NCBI GenBank assembly: GCA_036556695.1
Contig: DATBIY010000026.1
Location: forward strand, 1 to 34,773
Reading direction: 5' to 3'
DNA from: DASSCW01 sp036556695
GTDB lineage: Bacteria; Chloroflexota; Limnocylindria; QHBO01
Length of the DNA stretch: 34,773 nt
The translations under genes were made by a program, and so were the position numbers. Numbering within the stretch: position 1 is the stretch's first letter; each line of letters opens with the position of its first letter. Shown here one piece after another: positions 14,608 to 21,509 of the stretch. The notes below the pieces were generated by a model. It was not told the DNA's origin, did not search any database, and saw only the letters and a program-made list of their open reading frames with translations.

Positions 14608-14775
14608 ATGGTGACCCAGCTACGCGACTACCGTATCGCGCCGGGCGCGATGGAGGACTGGGTCGCGGAGTGGCGGAGACGGATCGTGCCCATCCGGCGG
14701 GCGGTGGGCTTCACCGTCTCCGCCGCCTGGGTCATCCCCCAGTGGACGAACCCTCGTCGGACGGCATCGGGCTGA
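14608..14775 (+). pseudogene. 3'-truncated NIPSNAP-family gene
   Basis: From ATG 14608 the frame reads MVTQLRDYRIAPGAMEDWVA, then EWRRRIVPIRRAVGFTVSAA and WVIP. This is the first half of a NIPSNAP (stress-responsive dimeric ferredoxin-like) protein of about 100 residues. After about codon 43 the resemblance stops: the remaining frame is antisense to the 3' end of the VOC gene on the opposite strand. The second half is therefore lost, with a breakpoint near 14735. No ribosome binding site is apparent. It lies just downstream of a hydrolase on the same strand. Confidence 0.65.
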
Positions 14776-15112
14776 CCAGCTGGAAGTAGTTGCCATCGGG
14801 ATCGGCCAGGGTGGCGATCTGCCCCTCCATTCCCTCGACGCCATATGGCTCGCGCACCACGATGGCGCCGGCGCCCTTCATGCGATCGAAGTCGGCCCGC
14901 ACGTCGGCTGATTCGATGTTCCAGATGATGCGACCGGGATGCACGCTCTTGCCGCTGACCTCGCTGTGCGGCGCGACCGTCACCTCCCCTGAGCCGATGC
15001 GCCAGGCGGTGTAGTCGCCGTCCTGCCATGTTGGATCGCCGAACAGGCGGCTGTAGTAGTCGACCAGCTGCCGCGGATTCTCGGTGCCGATCATGATGCT
15101 GTTGAAGTTCAC
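14732..15112 (-). CDS. VOC (glyoxalase-like) family protein
   Basis: A 126-residue single VOC domain: SIMIGTENPRQLVDYYSRLF, then ADVRADFDRMKGAGAIVVRE and GQIATLADPDGNYFQLVSP, the last with the canonical D-P-D-G-N-x-x-x-L end. Unknown substrate. The GTG at 15112 is preceded by GAGGAG about 6 bases away, fixing the start. It is unrelated in sequence detail to the VOC protein at 10450. Its 3' end overlaps the truncated NIPSNAP frame, so a rearrangement may have brought them together. Confidence 0.9.
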   Translation of the reverse strand: MNFNSIMIGTENPRQLVDYYSRLFGDPTWQDGDYTAWRIGSGEVTVAPHSEVSGKSVHPGRIIWNIESADVRADFDRMKGAGAIVVREPYGVEGMEGQIATLADPDGNYFQLVSPMPSDEGSSTGG

Positions 15113-15195
15113 GTTGGTCTCCTCGTGCTGCCCGGTGGAGACTGCCCAATCCGTGCCAGCTCATCGGCCCGCTGCAAGTTGGCACGGCGGACGCT

Positions 15196-15405
15196 ATGCA
15201 GAAGGGCATGGACGGGCGGCGACCAACCGATGAGGCGTTCGAGCAGCTCTGGCTCCTGCGCGCCTGCTATGTGCGGCGCAGCGACTACGACCGCCGCTCG
15301 CTGATCACCGTCAGCGAGGCAATCGTCTACGGCGAGCAGCTCCTGCGCCTGGCGCGGGTGCGCGCCCGCTGGCGCGACTACGGCACGACCAACCGCGCAC
15401 TCTGA
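15196..15405 (+). CDS. Small hypothetical helical protein
   Basis: A 69-residue frame with no recognised domain. The predicted product is helical and charged (DEAFEQLWLLRACYVRRSDY, then SEAIVYGEQLLRLARVRARW). Its composition looks protein-like rather than shadow-like, but no clear ribosome binding site or leaderless -10 supports either ATG 15196 or ATG 15208. A long inverted repeat begins a few bases after its stop. It is divergent from the VOC gene with an 83-bp gap. Confidence 0.4.
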   Translation: MQKGMDGRRPTDEAFEQLWLLRACYVRRSDYDRRSLITVSEAIVYGEQLLRLARVRARWRDYGTTNRAL

Positions 15406-15662
15406 ATTCCCGAACCGAGCAACGGATCGCGGGTGGTCCTTTTGGGCCATTTCGGTTCGGAGGAGTGGATTCCACACTCCGAAGGTGACTGCTTACTCGC
15501 CGGCCCTTGCCGACGGCATGGCTTCGGCAGACGCTGCCCGCGCCACAGCCCCTCGTGACGGTGTGCAGCCATCCTGCTGGCCGCCGTGATGGTGGTCTCT
15601 GTGGCAGGCGCCATCGGCATGAATAGGCTCGGCCGGCTGGATCCAGTCCTGTCGCGCTTCCC
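15406..15662. other. Intergenic region of 257 bp
   Basis: Contains the 15410-15460 inverted repeat and a second short hairpin (GGAGTG at 15462-15467 with CACTCC at 15475-15480). A hydrophobic frame near 15560-15620 has no start and looks accidental. No promoter is apparent for the EAL fragment. Confidence 0.4.
15410..15460. repeat. Perfect 9-bp inverted repeat
   Basis: CCGAACCGA at 15410-15418 and TCGGTTCGG at 15452-15460, separated by 33 bases. It starts 5 bases after the stop of the small hypothetical gene. It may be a terminator stem, a protein-binding site or a recombination scar. No T-run follows. Confidence 0.5.
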
Positions 15663-15941
15663 ATGGACGTGCTGAAGATCGACCGCGCCTTGACCGGCGA
15701 GCTAAGCGGCGACCTGGAGGACCCGGCGCTCGTCCGCTCGGTCATCCAGCTGGCATCGGCCATGAACATGCGCACCGTGGCCGAGGGCATCGAGCGGCCA
15801 GAGCAGTTGGCGCGCGTGCGCGCCATCGGCTGTGACTTCGGGCAGGGCTTCCTGCTGGGGCGGCCGATGGATGCCGAGCGCGCGACCGACCTCGCCGGCC
15901 GCGACGCGACGCTCCATTGCATCGTCGGGGCCGCCTCGTGA
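15663..15941 (+). pseudogene. EAL-domain C-terminal fragment
   Basis: A 92-residue frame matching only the last third of an EAL (c-di-GMP phosphodiesterase) domain: MDVLKIDRALTG, then LVRSVIQLASAMNMRTVAEG and IERPEQLARVRAIGCDFGQG. The catalytic EAL triad and most metal ligands lie in the missing N-terminal part. An in-frame TAG at 15624 limits extension upstream; the few codons before the ATG still faintly match the family (ALP-MDVLKID). It cannot be an active phosphodiesterase. Its stop overlaps the start of the GGDEF gene (GTGA), so it may now serve mainly as a translated leader. Confidence 0.75.
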
Positions 15942-16408
15942 AGCCGACACGCGTCGACCAGCTCACCGGGCTGCCGAACCGCGAGGCCTGGAACGAGGCA
16001 CTCGAGACGGAGCGCATGCGGCGCGCCCGGTACCGCCGCCCGGTGGTGGTCATGAACGTGGACATCAACAGTCTGAAGGCGACGAACCGCCGCTTCGGTC
16101 GCGAGGCCGGCGATGAGCTGCTGCGGGGGGCGGCGAACGTGCTGCGGCGCAACCTGCGCGACGCCGACCTGGTGGCGCGCATCGACGAGGACGAGTTCGG
16201 CGTGCTGATGCCCGAGACGTACGGCGAGGCGATGGACGCCATCGTGTCCCGCCTGTACGGGGCCTTCGCCGTGTGGCGCAGCGGCAACGCGCAGCTGCGC
16301 CTGTCGGTGTCCATCGGCTGGGCAGTGCCCGAGCCGTTCGGCGACCTGCTGGGCGCGCAGCGTGCGGCCTCCGAGGAGCGGCTGCAGCAGGCGCACGACC
16401 GCGCCTGA
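15938..16408 (+). CDS. Degenerate GGDEF-domain protein with retained I-site
   Basis: A 156-residue stand-alone GGDEF domain. It begins with the usual DQLTGLPNREAW linker motif and has the metal/substrate strand VVVMNVDINSLKATNRRFG (Asp42). The active-site loop reads IDEDEF: positions 83-84, normally Gly-Gly, are Asp-Glu. Five residues before it, RDAD (74-77) matches the RxxD product-binding I-site. Loss of GG normally abolishes cyclase activity, while an intact I-site can bind c-di-GMP, so a receptor role is plausible (inference). The GTG at 15938 lies in the stop of the EAL fragment. No membrane or sensor domain is attached. Confidence 0.85.
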   Translation: MKPTRVDQLTGLPNREAWNEALETERMRRARYRRPVVVMNVDINSLKATNRRFGREAGDELLRGAANVLRRNLRDADLVARIDEDEFGVLMPETYGEAMDAIVSRLYGAFAVWRSGNAQLRLSVSIGWAVPEPFGDLLGAQRAASEERLQQAHDRA

Positions 16409-16438
16409 CGCCCCGTCGCGCACCGGCACGGCACCGGC

Positions 16439-16444
16439 TACCAT
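16439..16444 (+). promoter_or_regulatory. Candidate leaderless -10 element (TACCAT)
   Basis: TACCAT followed by GCCGGC and the GTG at 16451 of the M3 peptidase. The ATG overlapping the hexamer is out of frame. Confidence 0.55.
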
Positions 16445-16450
16445 GCCGGC

Positions 16451-18433
16451 GTGCTCTACGACTATCGAACCGTCACTCCCGAGACGGTTGCCCGGGAGGC
16501 TGACGAGGCCATCCAGCGGGCCGATGCGCTGGTCGCCAGCGCCGTTGCCACCCACCAGCAGCCGAGCTTCGACGCCACGCTGACCCGCCTGGAGTTGGCT
16601 GGCGCCGAGATCTCGGTCGGCTACGGGCGCAGCGCCTTCATGGCCCACGTGCATCCGGACGCCGCCGTGCGGGACGCCGGCCAAGCGGCCGAGGAGCGAA
16701 TCACCAAGTGGCGGGTCGGGCTCATCTTCCGAGACGATGTCTACCGGGCGGTGACCGCCTTCGCCGCCACGCCGGAGGCGGCGCAGCTCACCGGCGAGCA
16801 GGCACTGCTGCTGGAGCACTGGCAGCGCGACCTGCGGCGCGCCGGCCACGAGCTGCCATCGGACCAGCGCGCCGAGCTGGAGAGGCTGCGCTCCCGGCTG
16901 GTGGAGCTGGAAGTGGCGTTCGCCCGCAACCTTGCCGAGCACCAGGACTGGATCGAGGTCGACCGCGACGGGCTGGAGGGCCTGCCCGAATCGTTCATCG
17001 AGCGCCTCAAGCCGGGAAGCAGCGAGGGGACGTATCGGGTCAGCCTGGACTACCCGGAGGTCAACCCCTTCCTGGAGCGCGCCGTCCGTCGCGAGCACCG
17101 CGAAACCATCTTCCGCAAGAACTGGAACAAGGCGGTTGTCCAGAACCGTCCGCTGCTGACCGAGGCGCTGGAGCTGCGGCAGCGGATCGCCACGCTCCTC
17201 GGCCACCCGACCTGGGCGCACTACGCCATGGAGGTCAAGATGGCGGCCAGCCCGGAGCGCGTGCGCGACTTCTACCAGCAGCTGGTGCCGCCACTCGAGG
17301 CCGCGGCCCGCGAGGAGGTTGAGGCGCTCAGTCGCCGCCACCGCGAGGCCGGCCACGGCGATCCGATCCAGGCCTGGGACTGGGTCTTCTACGACACGCG
17401 CCAGTCCATGGAGGAGCACGGCGTCGACCAGGAGCAGGTCAGTGAGTACCTCGAGCTGGATGCTGTGCTGGACGGCATGTTCGCCCTGACCGGCGACGTC
17501 TTCGGCCTGGATTACGAGCGAGTGCCAGATGCGCATGGCTGGCACCCATCGGTCCAGCTGTTCCGCATTCGCGACCGCGCCAGCGGGCAGCTGCTGGCCC
17601 ATTTCTACGCCGATCTCTTCCCTCGCGAGGGCAAGTACGGCCACGCGGCGGCCTTCCCGATCGTCATCGGCCATTCCGGAGCCGATGGGTCCTACGTCGA
17701 GCCGGTGAGCGCCATAGTCGCCAACTTCACGCCACCCTCGGAGAACCGGCCCAGCCTGCTGACCCACGGCCCGCACGGCGAGATCGAGACCTTGTTCCAC
17801 GAGTTCGGGCACATCCTCCACATGAGCCTCACCCGGGCGCGCTTCGTCCGCTTCTCTGGGGCGGAGACGGAGTGGGACTTCGTGGAGGCGCCGTCCCAGA
17901 TCATGGAGCACTGGGTCTGGGAGCCTGATGTGCTGGCCCGCTTTGCGCGCCACTACCGCAATGGGGAGCCGATCCCCCGCGACCTGGTGGAGCGCATGGC
18001 CGCCTCGCGCTACCTGAACGTGGGCGTGCGCGCCACGCGACAGGTCTTCTTCGGCACCATGGACCTGGCACTGCACCAGGCCGATGGCCAGCCGGACATG
18101 GAGCGCGCCATGCGCGAGTCGTTCGCCGTCACCCAGCTGCCCTACCCCGACGACACGTTCATGCTGGCCGGCTTCGGCCACCTGATGGGCGGCTACGACG
18201 CCGGCTACTACGGCTACCTGTGGGCGGAGGTCATCGGCGACGACATGTGGAGTCGGTTCGCCGCCGAGGGCGTCACCTCGCCCGAGGTTGGCGCCGCGTA
18301 TCGTCGCGCCATCCTGGAGCCGAACGGCTCGAAGCCCGGCGACGAGCTGGTGCGCGACTTCCTGGGTCGCCCGTACTCGATCGATTCGTTCCTGCGCATG
18401 CGCGGCATGCCCGTGCCGGCGGACGTCGCCTAG
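16451..18433 (+). CDS. M3-family oligoendopeptidase (zinc metallopeptidase)
   Basis: A 660-residue thimet-oligopeptidase/Dcp-like peptidase that cleaves short peptides in the cytoplasm. The zinc motif is ETLFHEFGHILHM, with His450 and His454 as ligands and Glu451 as the general base. The third ligand is probably Glu479 in WDFVEAPSQIMEHW. The substrate-side segment AGFGHLMGGYDAGYYGYLWA near residue 575 is the conserved glycine/tyrosine loop. The N-terminal ~350 residues form the helical lid typical of the family. Length is normal. No signal peptide. The GTG at 16451 is supported by the TACCAT element and by the family's N-terminus beginning here. Confidence 0.95.
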   Translation: MLYDYRTVTPETVAREADEAIQRADALVASAVATHQQPSFDATLTRLELAGAEISVGYGRSAFMAHVHPDAAVRDAGQAAEERITKWRVGLIFRDDVYRAVTAFAATPEAAQLTGEQALLLEHWQRDLRRAGHELPSDQRAELERLRSRLVELEVAFARNLAEHQDWIEVDRDGLEGLPESFIERLKPGSSEGTYRVSLDYPEVNPFLERAVRREHRETIFRKNWNKAVVQNRPLLTEALELRQRIATLLGHPTWAHYAMEVKMAASPERVRDFYQQLVPPLEAAAREEVEALSRRHREAGHGDPIQAWDWVFYDTRQSMEEHGVDQEQVSEYLELDAVLDGMFALTGDVFGLDYERVPDAHGWHPSVQLFRIRDRASGQLLAHFYADLFPREGKYGHAAAFPIVIGHSGADGSYVEPVSAIVANFTPPSENRPSLLTHGPHGEIETLFHEFGHILHMSLTRARFVRFSGAETEWDFVEAPSQIMEHWVWEPDVLARFARHYRNGEPIPRDLVERMAASRYLNVGVRATRQVFFGTMDLALHQADGQPDMERAMRESFAVTQLPYPDDTFMLAGFGHLMGGYDAGYYGYLWAEVIGDDMWSRFAAEGVTSPEVGAAYRRAILEPNGSKPGDELVRDFLGRPYSIDSFLRMRGMPVPADVA

Positions 18434-18516
18434 TCGCGCTCCCCCGGGCTTTGCCGGGCTGCGCCCGTCGCTCGTATTACAGACCTGTTATGAACACGAC
18501 CGGTTTGGTGATCGGC

Positions 18517-18723
18517 TCAGTAGTAGTCCGAGCAGGAGAGAAAGTAGCCGCAGCCGTGGCAGATGAGCTTGCACCTGCGCTCTTCCAGGCGAGAGCCGCA
18601 GTTCGCACAGGTGCGCATCACCTCGGACGGTGAGGAGGCGATGGACGCCGTGGGCGTCATCGACGCCGATACCTCCGCTGCATCGGGTTGCCAGTCCGAA
18701 ATTTGATTGGCAGCCGGCTCCAT
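18517..18723 (-). CDS. Small zinc-ribbon protein
   Basis: A 68-residue protein whose last 33 residues form a compact zinc ribbon: RTCANCGSRLEERRCKLICH followed by GCGYFLSCSDYY. It contains CxxC, a Cys before KL, a second CxxC, and a final Cys in SCSDYY. The CKL-x-C-x-x-CGY-x-x-SCSD arrangement recurs in small bacterial proteins of unknown function. The first 35 residues are Ser/Ala-rich and probably disordered. The start is uncertain: ATG 18723 is chosen; 18756 and 18618 are alternatives, the latter with GAGG very close. It diverges from the tandem J-domain genes and converges with the M3 peptidase. Confidence 0.6.
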   Translation of the reverse strand: MEPAANQISDWQPDAAEVSASMTPTASIASSPSEVMRTCANCGSRLEERRCKLICHGCGYFLSCSDYY

Positions 18724-18846
18724 CGGGTTCACAATAGCGACGATCGCACCGGTCATGGTCTGCCGCTTGCAATTCAGGGGGAATGCGCCATCGGCAGGCT
18801 GCCCGCCCAGGCTGGCGACGATTTCCCAGGGGGATGCCTGCGCGAG

Positions 18847-19374
18847 ATGACTGACATCGATTACTACAAGATGCTGCAGGTGGATCGGGAGGCCGATCCG
18901 GAGGTGATCGAGGCCGCGCACCGGGTGCTGACGGCCCGGCTCCATCCGGAGACGGATCTGACCGGTGTTGACGAGATCCGCCGGGCGGAGCTCGATCGCG
19001 CGTACGCGGCCCTGTCGGATCCGTTCCGCCGCACGGCGTACGACCAGCAACGCGAATTCGAGATGGTGGCCGTGGGACCCGGCGACGACCCCACTCATGG
19101 CGGCATCCGCGAGACCGCACACGACCATCAGCGCCTGGCCATGGGCGCGCTCACCGAGCGCATCCAGGCAGGCCCGAACGGTGAGAACGTCGCGAACGTG
19201 AAGCTCGACTTCGGGCGCTACGCCGGCTGGACGCTGGGCGAGCTGGCACGCGTTGATCCGGATTATCTGCGCTGGCTGTCTCGCCACTCGTCCGGGATGC
19301 GCTATCGCGGCGCCATCCTTCGGCTGCTGGCAGCGGCGGACGATTCACGGCCTACACTGCGCACCCAACGGTAG
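18847..19374 (+). CDS. J-domain protein with altered HPD motif, copy 1
   Basis: A 175-residue protein. Residues 1-67 are a J-domain: DYYKMLQVDREADPEVIEAA (helix I to II), then RLHPETDLTG, and ELDRAYAALSDPFRRTAYD (helix III to IV). The HPD triad that activates Hsp70 ATPase is HPE here (33-35). After a linker, residues 119-161 (KLDFGRYAGWTLGELARVDP, then DYLRWLSRHSSGMRYRGAIL) form a small C-terminal domain also seen in other actinobacterial and Chloroflexota J-proteins; it resembles DUF3820-type modules. Start at ATG 18847; an AGGGGGA lies upstream at long spacing. A tandem paralogue follows 99 bp later. Hsp70 stimulation is doubtful. Confidence 0.85.
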   Translation: MTDIDYYKMLQVDREADPEVIEAAHRVLTARLHPETDLTGVDEIRRAELDRAYAALSDPFRRTAYDQQREFEMVAVGPGDDPTHGGIRETAHDHQRLAMGALTERIQAGPNGENVANVKLDFGRYAGWTLGELARVDPDYLRWLSRHSSGMRYRGAILRLLAAADDSRPTLRTQR

Positions 19375-19461
19375 GGTGCGCGCTGGAGCGTAGTCAGGCG
19401 CGAGTGCTTGGACGCAACGCAGTCTGGGGCGGCCACCCTCCCACCGGCCGCTGATTCCGCA

Positions 19462-19467
19462 TAGACT
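19462..19467 (+). promoter_or_regulatory. Candidate leaderless -10 element (TAGACT)
   Basis: TAGACT followed by CGCCGC and the GTG at 19474 of the second J-domain gene. Copy 2 may thus be transcribed independently of copy 1. Confidence 0.55.
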
Positions 19468-19473
19468 CGCCGC

Positions 19474-20004
19474 GTGCCCGGCCGCGACTACTACAAGATT
19501 CTGCAGGTGGACCCTGAGGCGGAGGTGGACGTGATCCGCGCCGCCTACGAGACGCTGAGCACCCGCTTCGACCCGAAGCGCGACCTCACCGGCGTCCACG
19601 AGATCCGCCTCCGCGAGCTCGACCGCGCCTTCGAGACACTGTCGGACGAGGGGCGCAGGCGCGTCTATGACATCGAGCGCGCCGGCGCCTATGAGCCAGT
19701 GGCGCCGGGCGAAATGATCGGCATCCCGGTTGAGCAGCCCGTCGGGGCAGAGATGCTGGCGCCGTCGCTTGCTCCGGCGGCGCGCACCGGCCTGAGCTCC
19801 CGCCTCAACGGCGGCGCGGCGGATCACCTGGGAGCGGCCGTTGGCGCGGTGACGCTCGACTTCGGCCGCTTCGCGGGACGCACCCTGCGTGACGTGGCCG
19901 TCGAGGACGTGGAGTACCTCCGCTGGCTGAGCCGGCACTCGTCCGGGATCCGCTTCCGGAGCGAAATCGAGCGGTTGCTGCGGAGCCTGGGCCAGGCTCT
20001 CTAG
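19474..20004 (+). CDS. J-domain protein with lost HPD motif, copy 2
   Basis: A 176-residue tandem paralogue of the preceding gene. J-domain: RDYYKILQVDPEAEVDVIRA, then RFDPKRDLTGVHEIRLRELD and FETLSDEGRRRVYDIERA. The HPD positions (33-35) read DPK, so both His and Asp are gone. The shared insert DLTGVxEIRxxELDRA shows that the two copies derive from one altered ancestor. The C-terminal domain (residues 127-170) repeats LDFGRFAGRTLRDVAVEDVE, then YLRWLSRHSSGIRFRSEIER. The linker is longer and Ala/Pro-rich. GTG start from the TAGACT spacing. The 3' end overlaps convergent gatB by 4 bp. Confidence 0.85.
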   Translation: MPGRDYYKILQVDPEAEVDVIRAAYETLSTRFDPKRDLTGVHEIRLRELDRAFETLSDEGRRRVYDIERAGAYEPVAPGEMIGIPVEQPVGAEMLAPSLAPAARTGLSSRLNGGAADHLGAAVGAVTLDFGRFAGRTLRDVAVEDVEYLRWLSRHSSGIRFRSEIERLLRSLGQAL

Positions 20005-21470
20005 CCTTCCAGCTGTCGGCGCAGCTCCTGGTTGACCAGCTTCGCGTCCGCACGTCCGGCCGTGCGCTTCATGACCTGGCCCACCAGGAAGCCATAGATC
20101 TGCTGCTTGCCGCCGCGGTACTCGGCGACCTGCGACGGGAAGTCGGCCAGCGCCGCGGCGACCTCCGACGCGATGTATCCCGCGTCACTGACCTGGCCCA
20201 GCCCCTCGCGCTCGATGACGGCCCGCGGCGACTCACCGCTGGCGAAGGTGGTGGCCAGCACGGTCTTGGCGTTGGTGGCCGATACGCGGCCGCGCTCGAC
20301 CTCGCCGATGAGCTCGGCCAGGCCGGCCGGCGGGAGGGCAACGAAGCCCGCGCGCAGCCCCTCGGCGGCATGCTGGTTGAGCAGCCGGCTGAACTCGCCT
20401 GTCACCCAGTTCGCGGCTGACTTCGCTGTGGCGCCGGCCGCCACGACCGCGTCGAAGTAGTCGGCCAGCTGGACGTCCGCGGTGAGCACGCCGGCGTCAT
20501 AGGAGGAGAGGCCCAAGTCGCGCTCGTAGCGTTCGCGACGCGCGGCCGGAAGTTCCGGCAGGCCGGCGCGCAGCTGCGCGACCCATTCCGCGGAGGGCCG
20601 CAGCGGCGGCAGGTCTGGCTCCGGGAAGTAGCGGTAGTCGTTCGCCTCTTCCTTGCTGCGCTGGCTGATCGTGCGTCCGCCGTTCTCGTCCCAGCCGCGC
20701 GTCTCCTGCACCAGCGGCTCGCCGCGCTCCAGCGCCTCGCTGTGGCGGGCGACCTCGTACTCCATCGCGCGCTCTAGCGAGCGGAAGCTGTTGAGGTTCT
20801 TGACCTCGACCTTAGTGCCGAAACGCTCCGTGCCCATCGGCCTGAGACTGATGTTGCCCTCGATCCGCATGGAGCCGGTCTCCATGTCGGCCGCCGAGGC
20901 GCCGATGTAGCGAAGGATGTCGCGAAGCGTCTCGCCGTAGGCACGCGCCTGCGCCGGCGAGCGCACATCGGGCTCGGTCACGACCTCCATGAGCGGCACC
21001 CCGGCGCGGTTGAAGTCGACCAGGGTGTGGCCGCGCCCGCCGTGCTGCAGGCGCGCGGTGTCCTCCTCGAGGTGCGCTCGGGTGATGCCGATGGTCGCAT
21101 CGGCTCCGTCGCCGGACGGCACGCTCAACCGACCGTTGGCGCACAGCGGCAGCGCGTACTGGCTGATCTGGTAGCCCTTGGGCAGGTCCGGGTAGAAGTA
21201 GTTCTTGCGCTCGAAGCGCACCGCCTCGGTCTCGATGTGGCAGTCCAGCGCGATGCCGGTCAGCATCACCAGCTCCACGGCGCGGCGGTTGATCACCGGC
21301 AGCGTGCCGGGCATGCCCAGGCACACCGGGCAGACCCGCGTGTTCGGCTCGTCCGGCTGGCCTTCAGGAGCCGATGTAGGGCAGGCGCAGAACATCTTCG
21401 ACTCGGTCCGCAGCTGGGCGTGGACCTCGATGCCGATGATGGTCTCGTACTTCGGGGGCGCGCTGACCAT
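20001..21470 (-). CDS. gatB: Asp-tRNA(Asn)/Glu-tRNA(Gln) amidotransferase subunit B
   Basis: A 489-residue GatB, the kinase/tRNA-binding subunit of GatCAB, which converts misacylated Glu-tRNA(Gln) or Asp-tRNA(Asn). It starts YETIIGIEVHAQLRTESKMF; the zinc-binding cysteines are in MFCACPTS and VCPVCLGMPGTLPVINRRAV. The cradle domain contains DFNRAGVPLMEVVTEPDVRS and SMRIEGNISLRP. The C-terminal YqeY-like domain ends YGFLVGQVMKRTAGRADAKL. Length is normal. ATG 21470 has TAGAAT-N6 upstream and no Shine-Dalgarno site. It is separated by about 8 kb from gatC-gatA. Confidence 0.97.
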   Translation of the reverse strand: MVSAPPKYETIIGIEVHAQLRTESKMFCACPTSAPEGQPDEPNTRVCPVCLGMPGTLPVINRRAVELVMLTGIALDCHIETEAVRFERKNYFYPDLPKGYQISQYALPLCANGRLSVPSGDGADATIGITRAHLEEDTARLQHGGRGHTLVDFNRAGVPLMEVVTEPDVRSPAQARAYGETLRDILRYIGASAADMETGSMRIEGNISLRPMGTERFGTKVEVKNLNSFRSLERAMEYEVARHSEALERGEPLVQETRGWDENGGRTISQRSKEEANDYRYFPEPDLPPLRPSAEWVAQLRAGLPELPAARRERYERDLGLSSYDAGVLTADVQLADYFDAVVAAGATAKSAANWVTGEFSRLLNQHAAEGLRAGFVALPPAGLAELIGEVERGRVSATNAKTVLATTFASGESPRAVIEREGLGQVSDAGYIASEVAAALADFPSQVAEYRGGKQQIYGFLVGQVMKRTAGRADAKLVNQELRRQLEG

Positions 21471-21476
21471 GAGCCG

Positions 21477-21482
21477 ATTCTA
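21477..21482 (-). promoter_or_regulatory. Candidate leaderless -10 element of gatB (TAGAAT)
   Basis: Minus-strand TAGAAT followed by CGGCTC and ATG. The same CGGCTC-ATG arrangement, with TAGCAT, precedes gatC. Confidence 0.6.
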
Positions 21483-21496
21483 TCGGCCGGGACGGG

Positions 21497-21502
21497 TATG
21501 CT
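21497..21502 (+). promoter_or_regulatory. Candidate leaderless -10 element (TATGCT)
   Basis: TATGCT followed by CTCGCCG and the ATG at 21510, opposite gatB; the two start codons lie 39 bp apart. Confidence 0.5.
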
Positions 21503-21509
21503 CTCGCCG

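Noticed and set aside
15450..15465. GGTTCGG as a possible tRNA T-arm
   Set aside because: The flanks do not form an acceptor stem, anticodon arm or CCA-adjacent structure; it is one arm of an inverted repeat.
15560..15660. Hydrophobic frame resembling a membrane helix upstream of the EAL fragment
   Set aside because: It follows an in-frame TGA, has no start codon with a signal, and leads out of frame into the EAL fragment.
15311..18181. A 956-codon open frame on the minus strand
   Set aside because: It is antisense to the M3 peptidase and the GGDEF/EAL genes. Its translation is low in structure and rich in Val/Gly/His/Arg/Gln as expected from the complement of GC-rich coding DNA, and it matches no family.
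18441..18460. CCCGG-N6-CCGGG hairpin after the M3 peptidase as a terminator
   Set aside because: The stem is only 5 bp, no T-run follows, and similar GC palindromes are common at this base composition.
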